From: Mercurialis annua
Taxonomy: Eukaryota > Streptophyta > Magnoliopsida > Malpighiales > Euphorbiaceae
Reading direction: 5' to 3'
DNA: 64,000 bases
Assembly: GCF_937616625.2 (NCBI RefSeq)
Contig: NC_065572.1
Coordinates: 70,554,653-70,618,652 of the forward strand
Below, piece by piece: positions 59,840 through 64,000 of the stretch. The notes under the pieces were generated by a model. The model had not been told where the DNA came from. It ran no database searches and was given only the letters and a program-made list of their open reading frames with translations. The first letter of the stretch is position 1. The number at the start of each line of letters is the position of its first letter. A program made the translations under genes and the position numbers.

Positions 59840-60270
59840 ACAATTCATATATAAACTTGTAAGATTGACTCGTTATAACTCGCAAAGAAATCCTATTTAA
59901 AACTCGCAAACTGACTTGTATATAAATACACTATAGTTTAAATTAGATGATAAATTGTTAGTTAATGAAAAGTTTGATACTAAATGAAATTGGTTTGTCT
60001 TCGTTAATGTTAAACGAGTTTGGCCCCGGCCCATAATCATTTAAAATGAATGAGTTTGACCCTAGCCTGTTTAATATCTAAATAATACGAGTTCAGTCTC
60101 AATTCGTTTAACATCTAAATGAACAAAGACAAGGCAAGCTCGAACCGAATAATAAATATTATAAAATTTAAATAAACCGAGTTTAAGTAGAATATGAACA
60201 TCACATTATACGAGAAATTGAACATAAACACTTTAAACATCGGCTTGGCTCAGTTCGTTAACATCCCTAC
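59840..60270 (-). repeat. Copy of the GAACCGA-type dispersed repeat, reverse orientation
   Basis: On the minus strand the end reads TAGGGATGTTAACGAACTGA, closely like the left end of the repeat at 1316 (TAGGGCTGCAAACGAACCGA). Inside are repeated ACGAGTTTGRCC and CTCGTTTAAC-type words. The other end is not defined, so the start coordinate is approximate. Confidence 0.35.
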
Positions 60271-61769
60271 ATATTAGTTAGGAAAATAATTTATATAGCC
60301 CAAATTAAAATAAAAAATGTTCATATAAATAAATTTTTTAATTTTAAAATAAAAAAATCACAAAAAATTGATCTAAAAAGCTCATCAATTTTTTAAAATT
60401 TATCTTAAATTGATGTTACTTTTATCATTATGGCTATAAATGAAGATATTTCCATCTCAAAATAATTGTCTTCTTTACTCTTTACACACAGTCTAAGAAC
60501 ACACAATCAATATTAAAAAAATTAATAAATTATTTTCATTTTTTTATTATACTTCTATTAAAAAAACTATGACTAATTTACTTATTTACAATAATAACAA
60601 AAAAAATGGATTTGGATTTTAAATAAGGATAACATAAAAACGATTTTTAAAAATTGCTATTTACTGAAGTTGAACAAGTATTTGAAAAAATAAAAAAGAT
60701 GGAAAATAAATAATTGTTTTGGGAGGAATAGAGTATTATTTTTTAAGAAGCTTCATGCATTTTGAGACTATAGTACAACATTATGTGAAGACTTCATGAT
60801 AGTTCTAGTAATTAACTAAAATTAGCGGACGAAGTTGGAGATATGAGACAGGGATGTGAATATTGTTACTTGTAACAAGTAGGGCCTCATATTCTACACA
60901 ATTTTATGATGCAAACTTCTTTAAATATCTTTTAAAAATGGCACCCCAATTTTGACCTTTTTCTTCTCTTATCATTTCTTTTAGTCTTATCTTCACTTAC
61001 CTTGTTTTTGATATTTGTTTATCTTTTCCTCATAAATTTGCCTTCTCTTTAAGCTAAAAATGATATTTAAATTTTGCATAACTGGACTGTAACCAAAGAA
61101 ACCTGGTCTACCCTTTAATTAAACGCATTCAATGTACTCAATAAGCTCAAATTATTATTAAGAACAAAAAAAGGTTAGAGATAGAGTAACATGTGTTTAA
61201 GGTTGGATAATATTATGTTAAAGTTGTGGGTTCATGTTTTATTTCCGACTATATAAAAAAATAGAAAAGGTTAGAAGTAGAATAACATAAGTGATCTTAT
61301 AAAACTGTTAGGTCGTATATTTAAATTCTCACACAAACACTTTCCCTTCTCAAATTATCAAAAAATAAAAAACATAAGTTATGTTACAAAAAAAATGTTA
61401 TACTACAAAATTATACATACATTAAAACAAGAATCTTATAGAATTAATAAAAAAATATCTAGTAATTTTTACTTTGAAAATAGTGCCACTCGTGTTACTA
61501 TTTTAGCGTTGATATTAATTTCTAAAAATCTTACCCCAATCTGACGAATCATAAAATTGTTTTTTTTTGTTTGAGATACATAAAATTGTTATGTTTATTA
61601 ATTAAATTTTCCCAATCTTTATAAATAAAAATTATTAATATTTTTGTGTGGGCTGAGACAGGCTCTGATTTGAAGCCAGGTTCCAGCCTCCAAGCATCGG
61701 TGAAACAATGGGCCAAAACCTCGCCTATCGAATTAAACAAATGTAGCCCACAAATAGTAGTATTGTGCC

Positions 61770-61886
61770 GGGCCTAGTTAGAAGCTGGGCACTGAGCATG
61801 ATTTGACATTTACATAACAGAGTGAATAAGAGTATTGGGCTGGGCCTCATTAGAATATGGGCCTGAACATGATTTAGCATTAATGG
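61770..61886 (+). repeat. Two imperfect copies of a 72-bp unit with GGGCC words
   Basis: GGGCCTAGTTAGAAGCTGGGC at 61770 (in two pieces of the same pattern) recurs as GGGCCTCATTAGAATATGGG at 61842, each followed by GCATGATTTGACATT or ACATGATTTAGCATT. The offset is 72 bases. The stretch from 61650 to 61870 is dense in GGGCC/GGGCT words, which resemble plant site II motifs. Confidence 0.5.
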
Positions 61887-64000
61887 GTGAATCATTTATG
61901 GAAGACCCAGTGTCGCTTGATGACACAGCTGACAGAAGACGGTTGTTTGTTTTTGTCTCGTCTTATAGTTTTTAATAATTGCCACCCAACGACCTGACGT
62001 TTGCCCCCTCTTATGAGCAGAGGAGTACACTACTGGTACTGAATCACTGGATCAACATTGTGTTCTGTCTGCTGCGTAAAACGACATCTCATGGTGTCCT
62101 TAAAGAGCAACTTTTAGCAAAAATTCAACTGCTGGATTTTAGGTGAAGATAAGATTGGCATATACACCCCAAATAATATGTGGCTAAGCCTAACTTGCTG
62201 CTCTAAATTTTTTGTCCCCATATCTTTAGTCAAGCCGAACAAAAATATAATTTGAATTTTAAAATTTAAATTGGATATGTATATAAAAAAAATTAAACAC
62301 ATAAATTGTCATGAATTATAATGTATTTTTAATTCGATAATATGATATATAAACTTCCCTTTTTTTCTATTTGAATTATTAAATGAAAGTTTGGTTAATC
62401 GGGTGATGATGTGGAACGTCATAATTTAAAAATATAAGACAGGTGTTAGTCATATTTTTCTATAAGTGATTGAAATTAATTTTAATGAAAGATTTCTGTT
62501 GAAATTGCAAATATATCATGGTACTTGATTTGGTTTAGGCTTTGGGTTACATTTAATCCTAAAAAGGTTACAATCTTGACAATATGCAATTGTTTTTAAT
62601 TAGGAATTTGCACATTGTATTAGATTTGTACAAGAAAATGTATTATTGGCAATTTGAAAGTATAAAATGAAAAATATTTTTTTTGAAAACAATAATTAAT
62701 TGAATTTCTATGCAATGCAATGATGGGCAGGGCAAGAGCAATTTCTGATGATGTAAAAAATAGAATCACGGGGTTTGCAAGAAGAAAATTAAAGGCAATT
62801 TCTTAATTTACCATTTGCAATCAATCTTCATTCATTGTGGTCCTTTTCTCCACTTGCTTCCTCTTTCTACACTTTTGATTCAACAAAATTATGCTAATAA
62901 TTAGAGGGAGTAGAATCATATACTACTATTCAAAATGTTTGACATTTTATAACTTTAAAAAAAATTGAAATTAAATTATTTTGAAGTATTTTTAGTTTTT
63001 GATTGAAAAAATATATTTTTTACTTCTTGCATATAAAAATTTAAAATTATTATGTTTACATACAACATGCTACAAGTATAATCTTTGATTATTATATGGA
63101 TCCCATTATTAACAAAATTATTAACGGCATTAATTGAAGGGCTAATTTGTTCAATTTGTTTGAATTTAAGGTGATTTTTATACTTTTATTTTTATAGGAG
63201 TTTAAATATATTATTTGAAAATAGTTTGGGGGCAGACAGGCAAGTTAAGGGAGTGATTGGGTATTAGGTGCGGTGAAGTAAAAGGACTCACGAGATGCTT
63301 GGGATATTAATAGTTCAATTTATCCTCCTCTTCTTCTACTTTGATTTTTCTTCTTTACTGCTAAATCTCAAATTTCAATTCTTTTCATTTGAGCCCACAT
63401 TCAAACAATTTAATTATATACATTTTGAATTTCATTTTTGAGCGCTCAAAACACATAACATAAATACAAACTTTAAAATAAGTAATCATAATAAACAACA
63501 ATTATATCAATGTAATTTTTACTTTAGAAAAAATTTATATATAGAGATGATCGAAGTAACCTATCTATTTCGGTAAAATTCAGTTGTAAAATGAAAATAA
63601 GCAAATTTTATTAATTAATGGAATGGCATAGTGGATTTCAATTTATTTAAATTGGTATAATTAATTCTGGCTTAATAAAATTTGCTTATTGTTTTTGCAG
63701 TTAAACAAAGAGGAAAAATTGCTCACCTTTAAATGCATATAAAGACAAAAAGATAATTGGTGATTATTTTAGCAGTAAAACAAAGAAGATAGTGTTTTAT
63801 TATGAATATGACATTTGGTAATGAGGACCACAAATTAATAAATATAGCATGTCAATACATAGCACAGACAATCCTAAGTTATATGTAGTCGTTTTCTAAG
63901 GGCATTTGCTGTTTCTGGGGTTTAATTACATTTTGGATGAATATATATATATATATATATCAACTATTTGTAATGAAATAATTCATTACATTAGAGGCTG
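61887..64000. other. Intergenic to window end, no gene seen
   Basis: AT-rich DNA ending with a short (AT)n run at about 63940-63960. No exon, RNA gene or transposon end that I can support. A gene just beyond the right edge cannot be excluded. Confidence 0.45.

Larger units (their letters stand above)
59334..61650. other. Intergenic, no gene seen
   Basis: AT-rich sequence with a (TTTA)n microsatellite at about 59634-59662. A GAACCGA-type repeat ends at about 60270. No exon structure or RNA gene recognised. Confidence 0.5.

Noticed and set aside
1..64000. CRISPR arrays, bacterial operons or an organelle genome segment
   Set aside because: No regularly spaced repeats; the genes are spliced plant nuclear genes with targeting peptides.
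1..64000. tRNA or rRNA genes
   Set aside because: I saw no A-box/B-box pair with a plausible cloverleaf and no rRNA sequence; a tRNA scan would settle it.

Overview
The window looks like nuclear DNA of a eudicot plant. It is AT-rich, its genes are split into many short exons by AT-rich GT-AG introns, two genes encode chloroplast proteins with transit peptides, and it carries plant-type transposons (an L1 LINE, Copia LTR, Mutator-like, PIF/Harbinger, hAT and Stowaway-like elements). I cannot name the species. All functional calls come from reading the translated exons and remembered family features; no database search was run.

Layout. 1-11.1 kb has no convincing gene: a PIF/Harbinger-type MITE (2647-3202), an orphan Copia LTR (4428-5006), a non-autonomous Mutator-like element with arms of about 690 bp and a 9-bp target duplication (6534-9028), and a repeat-rich stretch to 11 kb. 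Genes follow: a poly(A) polymerase/tRNA nucleotidyltransferase family gene (11326-14917, +), convergent with a mitochondrial phosphate carrier (17328-15368, -); a chloroplast acyl carrier protein (19324-20615, +); the coiled-coil protein SCD2 (23677-28262, +, 17 exons); and a serine carboxypeptidase-like gene (32718-35424, +). A full-length L1-type LINE with both ORFs open sits at 36676-42336 inside a matching target-site duplication. After it come the dual-specificity phosphatase PHS1 (42684-47992, +), deoxyhypusine synthase (49173-52130, +), a decayed copy of the 3' end of PHS1 (52914-53697), and chloroplast ClpC/HSP93 (58358-54105, -). From 59.3 kb to the end I see no gene.

Every spliced model was built by hand from exon frames. 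All coding sums are divisible by three and give lengths typical of their families: 533, 365, 139, 563, 460, 931, 366 and 923 residues. The genes do not form one pathway. They serve housekeeping roles in RNA modification or 3'-end processing, phosphate import for mitochondrial ATP synthesis, plastid fatty-acid synthesis, endocytosis and cytokinesis, microtubule and MAPK signalling, hypusine formation on eIF5A, and chloroplast protein import and proteolysis. From memory, neighbours of the same families lie together in Arabidopsis (At3g48830-48870; At5g23690/23720; At1g28090/28110), so this may be a less fractionated version of an ancestral block.

Most interesting: the apparently intact, recently inserted LINE with a 4-nt ATGA overlap between its ORFs; the intron-bearing PHS1 3'-end duplicate; a GC-AG intron in ClpC; a stop-free 93-nt intron in DHS; and the very long-armed Mutator-like element. 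I did not find a clearly novel multi-gene system.
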